Assembly (NCBI GenBank): GCA_947502265.1
Contig: CANMZB010000003.1
Location: 62,001 to 126,000, forward strand
Length of the DNA: 64,000 nt
Reading direction: 5' to 3'
Source: an uncultured Sulfitobacter sp.
GTDB taxonomy: Bacteria > Pseudomonadota > Alphaproteobacteria > Rhodobacterales > Rhodobacteraceae
Below the pieces are notes generated by a model. The model was not told where the DNA came from. It saw only the letters and a program-made list of their open reading frames with translations, and did not search any database. Below, piece after piece: positions 26,323-33,848 of the stretch (position 1 is the stretch's first letter; the number at the start of each line of letters is the position of its first letter). The position numbers and the translations under genes were made by a program.

Positions 26323-26347
26323 AACCACTCCGGCGCCAAGGCGTTCC
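26323..26347 (-). promoter_or_regulatory. Near-consensus EcfG promoter for the 59-aa protein gene
   Basis: On the minus strand GGAAC (26347-26343), 16-base spacer, GGTT (26326-26323). The consensus is GGAAC-N16/17-CGTT, so there is one mismatch in the -10 element. Confidence 0.5.
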
Positions 26348-26506
26348 CGACCAGACAAAGATTCTTTTTTCTGCATTCACAAAACCGCGTGTTGCACGCG
26401 CCCCACGGCAGGCTCACTTTGACCATTGACCATTGATTACTCACGCTTTTCGGTAGAAAAGACGTGCCGCGCCGCAGACATGGCTGCGACAAAATGCGCA
26501 CCATCA

Positions 26507-28228
26507 TCAATAATCGTAAGTGTCTTTATCCGTCTTGGGGACCGGAAATGTCAGCTCGATCGTAAAGACATCATTTTCGTCGGTGACGTGCAGTTGTCCG
26601 TTCAGCTGACGCGCGAATGCCTGAATAAGCCGTGATCCAAGGCCGGTTCCCTCATCCGCAGGGATAGCGCCGCTGGTATTGACGATCCGCAGACATGCCT
26701 CGTCGTCTTCAAGGTGTCTCAAGCTGATATCAATGCTGCCTTTTGCACCTTTCTGCTGCGGCGTGTATTTCAGCGCATTGGTAACCGCCTCGGACACCAG
26801 CAATGTCAGCGGAGCAGCGTCATCCGGGCTGATCTGGATCTCGTCATAGTGCTCCTTGACGGTGACAAACTCCGGCGATGCCAATCCGACCGTGAGGTTG
26901 CGCGCGACAATTTCTTTCAACAGTTCCCGTGCATTCACACGGGTCATTTCGTTGCCCTGATAAAGGCTTTTGTGGACGGTCGCGAGGCCCAGGATACGGT
27001 CTTGCAACCGCTGCAAAACCAGACGGTTCGCATGGGTGGGCGCCTGCCGGATCTGCATGTTCATGATCGACGAAATCAGCTGCAGGTTATTTTTGACGCG
27101 GTGATGCACCTCTTTGAGCAGGATGTTTTTTTCGCGCAGGCTGTCTTCGAGTCGCGCTTCATCCTGAAGGATGGAATCAGCCATGGCGATAAAAGATTGC
27201 TCCATCTCCACAATCTCCTGCGCCACGCGCCCCCCCAGCGGCTTGCTCGGCAAGGTTCGATTGCGTGCGAACTGCCGCATCTGGTAGCGCAGCTTGCGAA
27301 TGTGGGTAAGTGCCAAACGATTCAACGCCCAAAACGCCACAACAAGGCTCGCCGCCCACATCAGGAACGGCAGCAGCGACGACAGCCGCCCTGCGGAATT
27401 GGTCTGTAGGATCGGTGCATCGCTTGGCCATATGCTCATCGCGAAAACCGATTTCGACACCAGCGGGATAACTGCGTACGCGCGCCGCTCGCCCGCCATA
27501 TTTTCGGCCTCGAAAACCTGACGGGTATTTTCGGTAAGCTGTTCGAGAGTGTAGTCTTTGGGTAGCTCCATGCGCATCGCATCGCCACCCGGTCCGGTAA
27601 GCAGAATTTCACCTTTGCGGTTGAAGGTCACCAATGCTGTTGGCCGTCGTTCCCGCGCCGCTGGCTCGATCACTTCAAGATCCGACTGCGCCATTGAAAT
27701 GCTTACAACACCGGTCATTTCATCTGCTTCGAAAACAGGAGCGCTGGCCACAACGATCGGCAGTGCCGCCATCTTTCCGGCAAAAGAGGCCGTAACAGTA
27801 CGTTGTTTGCTTTCGAACGCACTTTCAAACGCAGGGAGCGTTTTCTGATCAAGCACTTTGTAAACGGAAGAGCACTCCATCATCCTGTCCATATTGACGA
27901 AGCTGACACTGCGATAGTGCTCGGTTTGTTTTGCGTAGCCGTTAAGGAAATCCGAACATCGCCTCGAATCGTCCCTTACCAGCGCCATAATGGACGCCAA
28001 AGCATCCGCCGCGCCCAAAGCTTCCTGAAGGCCTGTCCGCTGTGTTGCGGTTGCCTGCTCCGTCACCGCGATCAGCGAAAGCTCTGCTGTGTCCCGGCTT
28101 TGGCGCGCGAGTTCGCGAGTCTGCCAAACTGCGATCAACCCCAAAGGCAAAAGCGCGAGAGACAGAAAAAGGAGGACCCGAAAGGCAAGTCCACCAAAGA
28201 AATTGGTGCTTAGAAAGCCGGATGTCAT
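26507..28228 (-). CDS. Sensor histidine kinase of the general stress response (HisKA_2 type)
   Basis: 573-aa membrane kinase. Membrane segment 1 (about 16-34), periplasmic sensor domain (about 37-280, dCache-like in layout), membrane segment 2 (about 284-304), a HAMP-like linker, then the HisKA_2 dimerisation domain with EVHHRVKNNLQLISS (His375/376) and the HATPase domain ending with GTGLGSRLIQAFARQLNG. HisKA_2 kinases are the usual phosphodonors of PhyR, and the gene follows the EcfG sigma gene by two bases. It should sense a periplasmic or membrane stress signal and phosphorylate PhyR. The signal is unknown. Confidence 0.9.
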   Translation of the reverse strand: MTSGFLSTNFFGGLAFRVLLFLSLALLPLGLIAVWQTRELARQSRDTAELSLIAVTEQATATQRTGLQEALGAADALASIMALVRDDSRRCSDFLNGYAKQTEHYRSVSFVNMDRMMECSSVYKVLDQKTLPAFESAFESKQRTVTASFAGKMAALPIVVASAPVFEADEMTGVVSISMAQSDLEVIEPAARERRPTALVTFNRKGEILLTGPGGDAMRMELPKDYTLEQLTENTRQVFEAENMAGERRAYAVIPLVSKSVFAMSIWPSDAPILQTNSAGRLSSLLPFLMWAASLVVAFWALNRLALTHIRKLRYQMRQFARNRTLPSKPLGGRVAQEIVEMEQSFIAMADSILQDEARLEDSLREKNILLKEVHHRVKNNLQLISSIMNMQIRQAPTHANRLVLQRLQDRILGLATVHKSLYQGNEMTRVNARELLKEIVARNLTVGLASPEFVTVKEHYDEIQISPDDAAPLTLLVSEAVTNALKYTPQQKGAKGSIDISLRHLEDDEACLRIVNTSGAIPADEGTGLGSRLIQAFARQLNGQLHVTDENDVFTIELTFPVPKTDKDTYDY

Positions 28229-28230
28229 CG

Positions 28231-28788
28231 TTAGTAGTTCGAGACCTTTGATGCCGACAGCACGGACATCGTTACATCATCCGTCATCTCCATCGACTCG
28301 TCATCCTTCAATCCCATCAGTTCCGCCAGTTGCACGCGAGCACGGTTGGTTCGGCTTTTGATCGTACCAACAGCCACACCGCACATTTCAGCCGCTTCTT
28401 CATAAGAGAACCCCGACGCACCGATCAACAAAAGCGCCTCGCGCTGCTCGACCTTCAGTTTGGCCAGCGCCTCACGGAAATCCATCATCTGCAAATGTCC
28501 GTCATGGGCCGGTTTTTCCGCCAAGCTTTCGGTGAAAATACCATCAACATCAGAGACTTCGCGATTGGATTTGCGGCGCGATGAATAATAAGTGTTGCGC
28601 AAAATTGTGAAAAGCCACGCACGCATGTTCGTGCCGGGCTGAAACTTGTCAATGTTCGTCCACGCCTTCACAACAGTATCCTGCACCATATCATCGGCCA
28701 GCGATCCGTTCCGCGTCAGCGAAATGGCAAACGCGCGCATGGCGGGCAGATGTTCAACCAGTTCGTCGCGCGGATCAACGTCACTCAT
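28231..28788 (-). CDS. ecfG: EcfG-type RNA polymerase sigma factor (general stress response)
   Basis: 185-aa ECF sigma factor. Region 2 (LPAMRAFAISLTRNGSLADDMVQDTVVKAWTNIDKF with MRAWLFTILRNTYYSSRRK) and region 4 (LKVEQREALLLIGASGFSYEEAAEMCGVAVGTIKSRTNRARVQL) are complete. The ATG overlaps the stop of nepR (ATGA), the classical nepR-ecfG arrangement. NepR holds it inactive until phosphorylated PhyR sequesters NepR. The protein recognises GGAAC-N16/17-CGTT promoters, several of which are in this window. Confidence 0.93.
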   Translation of the reverse strand: MSDVDPRDELVEHLPAMRAFAISLTRNGSLADDMVQDTVVKAWTNIDKFQPGTNMRAWLFTILRNTYYSSRRKSNREVSDVDGIFTESLAEKPAHDGHLQMMDFREALAKLKVEQREALLLIGASGFSYEEAAEMCGVAVGTIKSRTNRARVQLAELMGLKDDESMEMTDDVTMSVLSASKVSNY

Positions 28789-28949
28789 TCGCCGCTTTCC
28801 TTTTCCTTATCCGCATCCTGACGTTTAAGTTGTTCGAGAAGATCCTTGAACCGGTCGGGAATTCCTTCTTCCACCGTCTCGTGATAGACACGCTTGAGAT
28901 TCTCGTCGATCACGCCCTCGCGTGCTTTTCTTTGTTGTTGACCTGCCAT
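28785..28949 (-). CDS. nepR: Anti-sigma factor NepR
   Basis: 54-aa NepR-family protein that binds EcfG or phosphorylated PhyR. The core reads VIDENLKRVYHETVEEGIPDRFKDLLEQLKRQD, matching the NepR signature (ENLRRVYEE...PDRFxxLLxxL). The start chosen is ATG 28949 (MAGQQQRKAREG), with AGAGGG upstream. A longer frame to 29030 is open, but a consensus EcfG promoter lies inside it (29003-29028), so its first 27 codons would lie at or before the transcription start. The gene overlaps ecfG by four bases. Confidence 0.9.
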   Translation of the reverse strand: MAGQQQRKAREGVIDENLKRVYHETVEEGIPDRFKDLLEQLKRQDADKEKESGE

Positions 28950-28995
28950 AAACCCTCTGATCGCGCCGATTTCATCAAAAATATCTACATACTTC

Positions 28996-29021
28996 GGAAC
29001 CGAACGCATGGATAGATCGTT
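28996..29021 (+). promoter_or_regulatory. EcfG promoter for phyR
   Basis: GGAAC (28996-29000), 17-base spacer, CGTT (29018-29021): exact consensus. Expected transcription start near 29028, giving a leader of about 25 bases before phyR, with the ribosome binding site AAGGAAG. Confidence 0.85.
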
Positions 29022-29028
29022 TGGTTCC
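29003..29028 (-). promoter_or_regulatory. EcfG promoter for nepR-ecfG-kinase
   Basis: On the minus strand GGAAC (29028-29024), 17-base spacer, CGTT (29006-29003): exact consensus. It overlaps the phyR promoter almost completely as its mirror image, within GGAACCGAACG...CGTTTGGTTCC. Confidence 0.85.
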
Positions 29029-29051
29029 ATGAAATAGCAAGGAAGTTAAGA

Positions 29052-29861
29052 ATGAGTGATAATACAACATCATCGGGGATCAGTGATCAACTAGGCACAT
29101 TCATTCCATATTTGCGACGGTACGCACGCGCCCTGACTGGCAGCCAGACAAGCGGCGATAATTTCGCGGCTGCGACGCTTGAAGCGATTTTGACAGACCG
29201 TTCCGTGCTGGATGGCACCGACGTCAAAACCGGATTGTTCCGCACGCTTTACGGGATATGGTCAAGCGTCGGCGCGCCCGTCGAAGACGGCGAATCCGGG
29301 GCGCGGGCAAAGGCGCAGGTGCATCTTGCCAAGCTCACAAACAACAGCCGCGAAGCGCTGCTGCTTTACACGATCGAAGGCTTTTCCTATGCTGATGTCG
29401 CGACAATCATCGGGCTTGATGCGACCGAAGCAGAAGAGCTTGTCGCCACCGCGCGACGCGAGATGGCCGATAGCGTCACCGGCTCGGTCATGATTATCGA
29501 GGACGAAGCGATCATTGCGATGGATATCGAAAGCATCGTTGCCGAAATGGGCCACCGCGTGACCGGCATCGCGCGCACCCGCGACGAAGCTGTGGCGCTC
29601 GGTAAGGCGGATGTGCCTGATCTCATTCTGGCCGACATCCAGCTGGCGGATAACTCGTCGGGGATTGATGCGGTAAACGATCTGCTCACCGAACTGGGCC
29701 AGCGACCGGTCATATTCATCACAGCCTTCCCCGAACGGCTGCTTACCGGTGACAAACCCGAACCGGCGTTCCTGATTTCCAAGCCCTACACCGAAGATCA
29801 GGTGATCTCGGCCGTGAGTCAGGCGATGTTCTTTTCCTCGACGGAAACACTGCACGCCTGA
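29052..29861 (+). CDS. phyR: Response regulator PhyR (sigma-like + receiver domains)
   Basis: 269-aa anti-anti-sigma factor. The N-terminal half (about 15-140) is a degenerate ECF sigma-like domain (LRRYARALTGSQTSGDNFAAATLEAIL ... LLYTIEGFSYADVATIIGLDATEAEELV). The C-terminal receiver domain has the acidic pair Glu150/Asp151, phospho-acceptor Asp195, Thr224 and Lys244. On phosphorylation the sigma-like domain binds NepR and frees EcfG. Divergent from nepR-ecfG with a shared promoter region, and followed by a terminator. Confidence 0.94.
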   Translation: MSDNTTSSGISDQLGTFIPYLRRYARALTGSQTSGDNFAAATLEAILTDRSVLDGTDVKTGLFRTLYGIWSSVGAPVEDGESGARAKAQVHLAKLTNNSREALLLYTIEGFSYADVATIIGLDATEAEELVATARREMADSVTGSVMIIEDEAIIAMDIESIVAEMGHRVTGIARTRDEAVALGKADVPDLILADIQLADNSSGIDAVNDLLTELGQRPVIFITAFPERLLTGDKPEPAFLISKPYTEDQVISAVSQAMFFSSTETLHA

Positions 29862-29886
29862 CGCGAGCAGATTGCACAAACGGCAA

Positions 29887-29914
29887 AACCCGGCCCCTAT
29901 TGGCCGGGTTCTTT
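29887..29914 (+). terminator. Terminator after phyR
   Basis: AACCCGGCC, loop, GGCCGGGTT followed by CTTT: 9-bp stem, 26 bases after the phyR stop. Confidence 0.85.
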
Positions 29915-29965
29915 GCGCCCCATCCGGATCCCCCCACCGCCGCCCGAAACAATTTGGTCCACGGT

Positions 29966-29990
29966 GGAACAAAGACCGGAACAAGACGTT
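29966..29990 (+). promoter_or_regulatory. EcfG promoter for the DUF883/YqjE-like pair
   Basis: GGAAC (29966-29970), 16-base spacer, CGTT (29987-29990): exact consensus, 37 bases before the next ATG. Confidence 0.8.
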
Positions 29991-30027
29991 ATACCTGCAA
30001 CAGATCACAAAAACTGGAGCTTTCAAA

Positions 30028-30345
30028 ATGGCTAAATCAAGCGTTTCATCCCTGTCAGGCGACGAAGACGTGACAGTGGAAGACCTCTCCGCCCAGATAG
30101 AAACACTGAGAAACGATCTGGCGGCTTTGACGCATTCGATTTCCGACTTCGGCTCGGCGAAAACACAACAAGCAGCGGAAGCCGCGCGCGCCAAGGCTGT
30201 CGAGCTTGGCGAAGCGGGGCGCGACCGCGCGGCGGCAGGCCTTGGTCAGGCCGAAGATTTCGTGCGCACGCAACCGGCCACCGCCATGGGCATCGCTGCC
30301 GGTGTTGGCTTCCTTGTCGGCATGCTCACCACAGCACGCCGCTGA
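30028..30345 (+). CDS. DUF883 (YqjD/ElaB-like) membrane-anchored protein
   Basis: 105-aa protein: acidic N-terminus, an amphipathic helix rich in Ala/Glu/Lys (about 20-80, LSAQIETLRNDLAALTHSI ... AEAARAKAVELGEAG), and a C-terminal membrane segment with the glycine-rich end AMGIAAGVGFLVGMLTTARR. This is the YqjD/ElaB layout, tail-anchored proteins that in E. coli associate with ribosomes in stationary phase. The ATG at 30028 has GGAG nine bases upstream. An exact EcfG promoter precedes it, so it is a likely member of the general stress regulon, paralleling RpoS control of yqjD in E. coli. Confidence 0.85.
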   Translation: MAKSSVSSLSGDEDVTVEDLSAQIETLRNDLAALTHSISDFGSAKTQQAAEAARAKAVELGEAGRDRAAAGLGQAEDFVRTQPATAMGIAAGVGFLVGMLTTARR

Positions 30346-30346
30346 T

Positions 30347-30718
30347 ATGCTGGGTCAGTTCGTTTCACGCGCTGAGGCGAAAGCATCCCATGCCGCCCGC
30401 TCCGCCGCCATCGGGCTCGGGGCGGGTATCGCCCTGTGCGTCGGCCTGTTTTTCTGGACGCTTGCCGCCTGGTTGTTTTTGTTGACCGTCACGTCATCCA
30501 TGGTCGCCGCCCTGATCATCGGGTGCATTTATTCGGGTGGCGGGCTGATCGGCTTTGCCATCATTTCATCACGCGGACGCAAAACGCCACCCGCCCCCGT
30601 GCAACGCAATCCTGAACCACAAGTCGGCCTGGATGCACTTGTCGCGGCGTTTATGAAGGGCGCCCAAGCAGGGTCGCGAGTGAAATCTCCACCGCCCCAA
30701 GCAACTGATCGCTCTTGA
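30347..30718 (+). CDS. YqjE-like (phage holin superfamily) membrane protein
   Basis: 123-aa protein with two adjacent membrane segments (about 22-45 and 50-74) and a C-terminal soluble part with GLDALVAAFMKGAQAG, typical of the family (DUF1469/YqjE). Starts one base after the stop of the DUF883 gene, so both share the EcfG promoter. The database name holin refers only to fold; there is no phage context. Its last 68 bases overlap the convergent receiver-like gene, both reading frames looking genuine. Confidence 0.8.
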   Translation: MLGQFVSRAEAKASHAARSAAIGLGAGIALCVGLFFWTLAAWLFLLTVTSSMVAALIIGCIYSGGGLIGFAIISSRGRKTPPAPVQRNPEPQVGLDALVAAFMKGAQAGSRVKSPPPQATDRS

Positions 30719-31037
30719 ACGGATGCGGCACGGTGGACAGCCAATGCAGGTCACTGCATATCGCCTCCGTGCCCTTCGTGATCAGAACCGCGGCAAGGTG
30801 ACGGGGGCGCACCGTCGCTTGTGCGATCAGGGAAACAATATCCCCAGCATCCGCCGACGTTACGATCAGCCGGTCACCTTCAATCGCCGCCAGCACGTCT
30901 GGCAATTGCTCAAGCGCCTCGACAATGACAAGAGGCCAATCGCGAAATCCGCGCGAAAGCAAGTCCACTATGTCCATATGAACAAGAGGATCCTCTTCAA
31001 AGACCACGAAGGTCGCAGGTGTTTTACATGTCATCAT
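30651..31037 (-). CDS. Degenerate receiver-domain protein
   Basis: 128-aa stand-alone receiver-like domain. The first strand and acidic cluster are present (FVVFEEDPLVHMDIVDLLSRGF, Glu14/Glu15/Asp16) and the C-terminal switch lysine is in PFKSDQLLGAV. Where the phospho-acceptor Asp should end the third strand it reads DRLIVTSADAGD, with no Asp at the expected place. I therefore read it as a pseudo-receiver. The neighbourhood suggests a role in the general stress response. Start is ATG 31037 or 31034 with a weak ribosome binding site. It overlaps the convergent YqjE-like gene by 68 bases. Confidence 0.65.
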   Translation of the reverse strand: MMTCKTPATFVVFEEDPLVHMDIVDLLSRGFRDWPLVIVEALEQLPDVLAAIEGDRLIVTSADAGDIVSLIAQATVRPRHLAAVLITKGTEAICSDLHWLSTVPHPFKSDQLLGAVEISLATLLGRPS

Positions 31038-31108
31038 CGAACGATTGATATGTTAGATTCGAAAACTACGATATAATTAAAGACATAACGGAGCGCTACT
31101 TTTTTCAG

Positions 31109-31837
31109 ATGGCTACACAATGCAAATATTGTCCGTTGAACCGCAAAGATGCGTTCATCGACCTGTCCCCTGAAGAAGTTGAATTTATGCAAAAATTCAA
31201 GGTTGGCGAGCTGGTGATAGATCCCGGAACTCCGATACTGATGCAAGGCTCGAACGCGCCACAACTGTTTACCGCATTGTCGGGGATGGGGATACGGGAA
31301 AGACATCTTAAGGATGGCAGCAAGCAGGTCATCAATTTTGTGTTCCCCGGAGATTTCATCGGTCTTCAGGCCGGACTGTTAGGCGAAATGGGGCACTCCG
31401 TCGAAGCACGCACCCAGATGCGGCTTTGCGTCTTCAACCGCTCCGAATTCTGGAACTTCTTCAAAGGCCACCCCGAGCGCGCGTTCGACATCACATGGCT
31501 CGGCGCGATGGAAGAGAATTTTCTGGGCGAAAGCATCGCCACCCTCGGCCAGCGCAGCGCGATACAGGCCGTAGCGTGGACCATGGTAAAGATTTTCCAA
31601 CGCGGCGCGGCACTTGGCATGGTGCAAAACAACACAATCGCGTTGCCCTATACCCAACGCGATGTGGCTGATGCGCTGGGTCTGTCGCTGGTGCATACCA
31701 ACAAAACACTGGGCAAGCTGAAAGAGCGCCAACTCGCCTCGTGGTCAGACCGTGTTTTGCAGATCAACGATCTGGAAAAACTTGCCATGATCGCAATGAC
31801 CGATCTGCGCCCGCTTCCCAAACGCCCGTTGATCTAA
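31109..31837 (+). CDS. Crp/Fnr-family transcriptional regulator
   Basis: 242-aa regulator with an N-terminal cyclic-nucleotide-binding-type beta-roll (about 25-140) and a C-terminal winged helix (YTQRDVADALGLSLVHTNKTLGKLKERQLASW). Two Cys (Cys5, Cys8 in QCKYCPL) are near the N-terminus, but the full four-Cys set for a 4Fe-4S cluster of FNR is not present, so it is not a classical oxygen sensor. Effector unknown. Convergent with the BrkB-like gene, whose stop codon is two bases away. Confidence 0.88.
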   Translation: MATQCKYCPLNRKDAFIDLSPEEVEFMQKFKVGELVIDPGTPILMQGSNAPQLFTALSGMGIRERHLKDGSKQVINFVFPGDFIGLQAGLLGEMGHSVEARTQMRLCVFNRSEFWNFFKGHPERAFDITWLGAMEENFLGESIATLGQRSAIQAVAWTMVKIFQRGAALGMVQNNTIALPYTQRDVADALGLSLVHTNKTLGKLKERQLASWSDRVLQINDLEKLAMIAMTDLRPLPKRPLI

Positions 31838-31839
31838 GG

Positions 31840-32793
31840 TCACGGCATCGGCATTGCCGGTGTTTCATCCGCAATTTCCTCGGCAGCCGGCTCCGGCCGG
31901 TCTTCGAACGGCGACGCTGCGTCTGCCACCTCCATGCCATAGGCATATTTTTCGATCTGCGCGTTCACAACAGCGCCCAGCAGGACCAGAAAGCTGCTTA
32001 ACCACATCCAGACAAGCATGGCGATCACCGCTCCGATAGAGCCATACACCTGATTATAATTGCCAAAGTTCGCCGCATAATACGAAAATACGACCGACAA
32101 CACGGCCCAACTGCCCACTGCAACAACAGCGCCCGGACGAATCACACGTCCTTTGGGCATAACGCGGTTTGGACCATACCGGTAAAGCACGCTCACACCG
32201 GCAAGCAGAACCACAATCGCAACAATCCAGCGCAGCCCTTCGATCAGCACCGTTCCCACCCATCCCAACGGAAAGAACGACAAAACCACCGGCGTCACCA
32301 CCAGCGTCAGAACCGACACGATCCCGACCCCGACCAAACCGGCGGTCAGCAGCAGCGCGCGTAAATAATGTGACAATGTCGCGCGGTTCTTCTCTCCGTG
32401 TACCGCATTCAGACCGGTCATCATCGCCGCCACCCCTGCCCGCGCCGACCAAAGCGCCGCCAGTATGGAAATCAGGCTGGCCCATCCCAACGTGTCGGGG
32501 CTGGTCGTGACAAGGCTGGTAATCTGCGTGTTGAATATGTCGTAGACATCATCGGGCAAAAGCTCCCTCAGCTCTTCCAGCTGCCCGATCACTACAACCG
32601 GGTTCGAAATCAGGCTAAGCAGGGCAATGATCGCGGCCATCGCCGGAAACAGCGACAACATAACGAAAAACCCGACACCCGCCGAAACCAAAGCCAGATT
32701 CGTCTCGCCGATTTGCAAAAAACCGTCGCGAAAGGCCCACCATGTCCGCTTCACCGCACTTGCCTGCAAAACTTCCTCTCGTGTCATGCCCAT
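31840..32793 (-). CDS. YihY/BrkB-family inner-membrane protein
   Basis: 317-aa protein with six or so membrane segments and a Glu/Pro-rich C-terminal tail. Family motifs are NLALVSAGVGFFVMLSLFPAMAAIIALLSL near the N-terminus, WSARAGVAAMMTGLNAVHGE in the middle and YNQVYGSIGAVIAMLVWMWLSSFLVLLGAVVNAQIE near the end. Function of the family is not established. The ATG at 32793 has GGAGG close upstream. It probably forms an operon with the FNT gene (27 bases apart), which has an EcfG-like promoter. Confidence 0.88.
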   Translation of the reverse strand: MGMTREEVLQASAVKRTWWAFRDGFLQIGETNLALVSAGVGFFVMLSLFPAMAAIIALLSLISNPVVVIGQLEELRELLPDDVYDIFNTQITSLVTTSPDTLGWASLISILAALWSARAGVAAMMTGLNAVHGEKNRATLSHYLRALLLTAGLVGVGIVSVLTLVVTPVVLSFFPLGWVGTVLIEGLRWIVAIVVLLAGVSVLYRYGPNRVMPKGRVIRPGAVVAVGSWAVLSVVFSYYAANFGNYNQVYGSIGAVIAMLVWMWLSSFLVLLGAVVNAQIEKYAYGMEVADAASPFEDRPEPAAEEIADETPAMPMP

Positions 32794-32820
32794 TGATCCT
32801 CCACGCGGTGCCGGGCCTCC

Positions 32821-33657
32821 TTATTCTGTTTTAACCTCATCTCGTACCTGCCCCCACGCCACCAGCGTAAAGATCACAGTGCCGCCAATGATGTTACCCG
32901 CAAGTACCGGCAGGAAAAACCGGAAAACCGCATCATACCCGCTCAGCGAACCATCAAGAACCAGAACGGCCATTTCCACGGAACCGGCAACGATATGGGT
33001 AAAATCCCCTGCCGCGATCATCCATGTAAACGTCAGAATAAGGAAAAACGCCGCCTCGGACGCTTGCGGCAACATCCAGACAATCAGCGCCACAATCACC
33101 CCCGCAGGGATGGCCCGCCAGAACCCCTCCCCCGCGGGCATCCCCGTCGCGTGTTCAGACAGCGAAATAATCGCGGCAAATGTGTCGGGCGCAACCGCAG
33201 GCGTATAAACAAAAAGAGCCGCCGCCGCGAAAGCGCCAAGAACATTGGCCCCCAGCACAATCACCCAAAGCCGCAGCATAGATCCCAGCGCCCACAGCGT
33301 CCTTTTGCGCATAAGCGGCAAAACCGTCGTTATCGTGTTTTCCGTAAAAAGCTGCATGCGCCCCATGATCACCGCCAGAAAGCCCAGCGAATATCCGAGG
33401 TTCTCAAGCAGGAACCGCGCTGGCGTGTCGGGCAGATAGGCCCGAAAGGTCGCCTCCCCCAGAACAGACAGGCTGATCAGAATACCCGCCGCAGCGCCCG
33501 ACCAGAACAGCGACCTCTTGGTGCGCCGCAATTCTTCTTCTCCCTCGCGGCGGATCACCTCATAGATCATGTGCGGAGAAAGGGACGCAGCTTCGTCAAG
33601 AGACTGCTCTCTGGCCATCTGCTCTTTCTGCTCCTGCCGTGAACTGAACGGGCTCAT
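32821..33657 (-). CDS. Formate/nitrite transporter (FNT) family channel
   Basis: 278-aa protein: a charged N-terminal cytoplasmic part (1-48) and six membrane segments. FNT features are ENLGYSLGFLAVIMGRMQLFTENTITTVLPLM (the Omega-loop region) and FILTFTWMIAAGDFTHIVAGS. The FNT channels pass small monocarboxylates or anions; the subgroup with this long charged N-terminus is of uncertain substrate. A GGAAC-N17-TGTT element lies 30-55 bases upstream, so stress control is likely. Confidence 0.85.
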   Translation of the reverse strand: MSPFSSRQEQKEQMAREQSLDEAASLSPHMIYEVIRREGEEELRRTKRSLFWSGAAAGILISLSVLGEATFRAYLPDTPARFLLENLGYSLGFLAVIMGRMQLFTENTITTVLPLMRKRTLWALGSMLRLWVIVLGANVLGAFAAAALFVYTPAVAPDTFAAIISLSEHATGMPAGEGFWRAIPAGVIVALIVWMLPQASEAAFFLILTFTWMIAAGDFTHIVAGSVEMAVLVLDGSLSGYDAVFRFFLPVLAGNIIGGTVIFTLVAWGQVRDEVKTE

Positions 33658-33687
33658 ACTTTCAATCTCTCAAATGGGGCCCTCTAG

Positions 33688-33713
33688 AACAGTGCTACCC
33701 ATTTCGGGGTTCC
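33688..33713 (-). promoter_or_regulatory. EcfG-like promoter before the FNT gene
   Basis: On the minus strand GGAAC (33713-33709), 17-base spacer, TGTT (33691-33688). One mismatch from the CGTT consensus. Confidence 0.6.
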
Positions 33714-33848
33714 GGCAGCAATGCCCGTCCGGGGCTTTTTCGGTATTGCGAACATACGTATTTAGGCGATGATGTAGCCAGCTTTACGATACAGTCCACT
33801 GCCCATAACGTCTGGCTGCGGTTTTGGTTCACACATAAGGATGTTTTA

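Noticed and set aside
26167..26436. Open frame of 89 codons on the plus strand
   Set aside because: No ribosome binding site, odd composition, and it covers the better-supported 59-aa gene on the other strand.
28950..29030. NepR coding extension upstream to ATG 29030
   Set aside because: It contains the EcfG promoter elements, has no ribosome binding site and lies before the expected transcript start.
30347..30718. Prophage suggested by the holin-family label
   Set aside because: The family name reflects fold only; no phage genes are nearby, and the gene pairs with a DUF883 gene in a stress-type operon.
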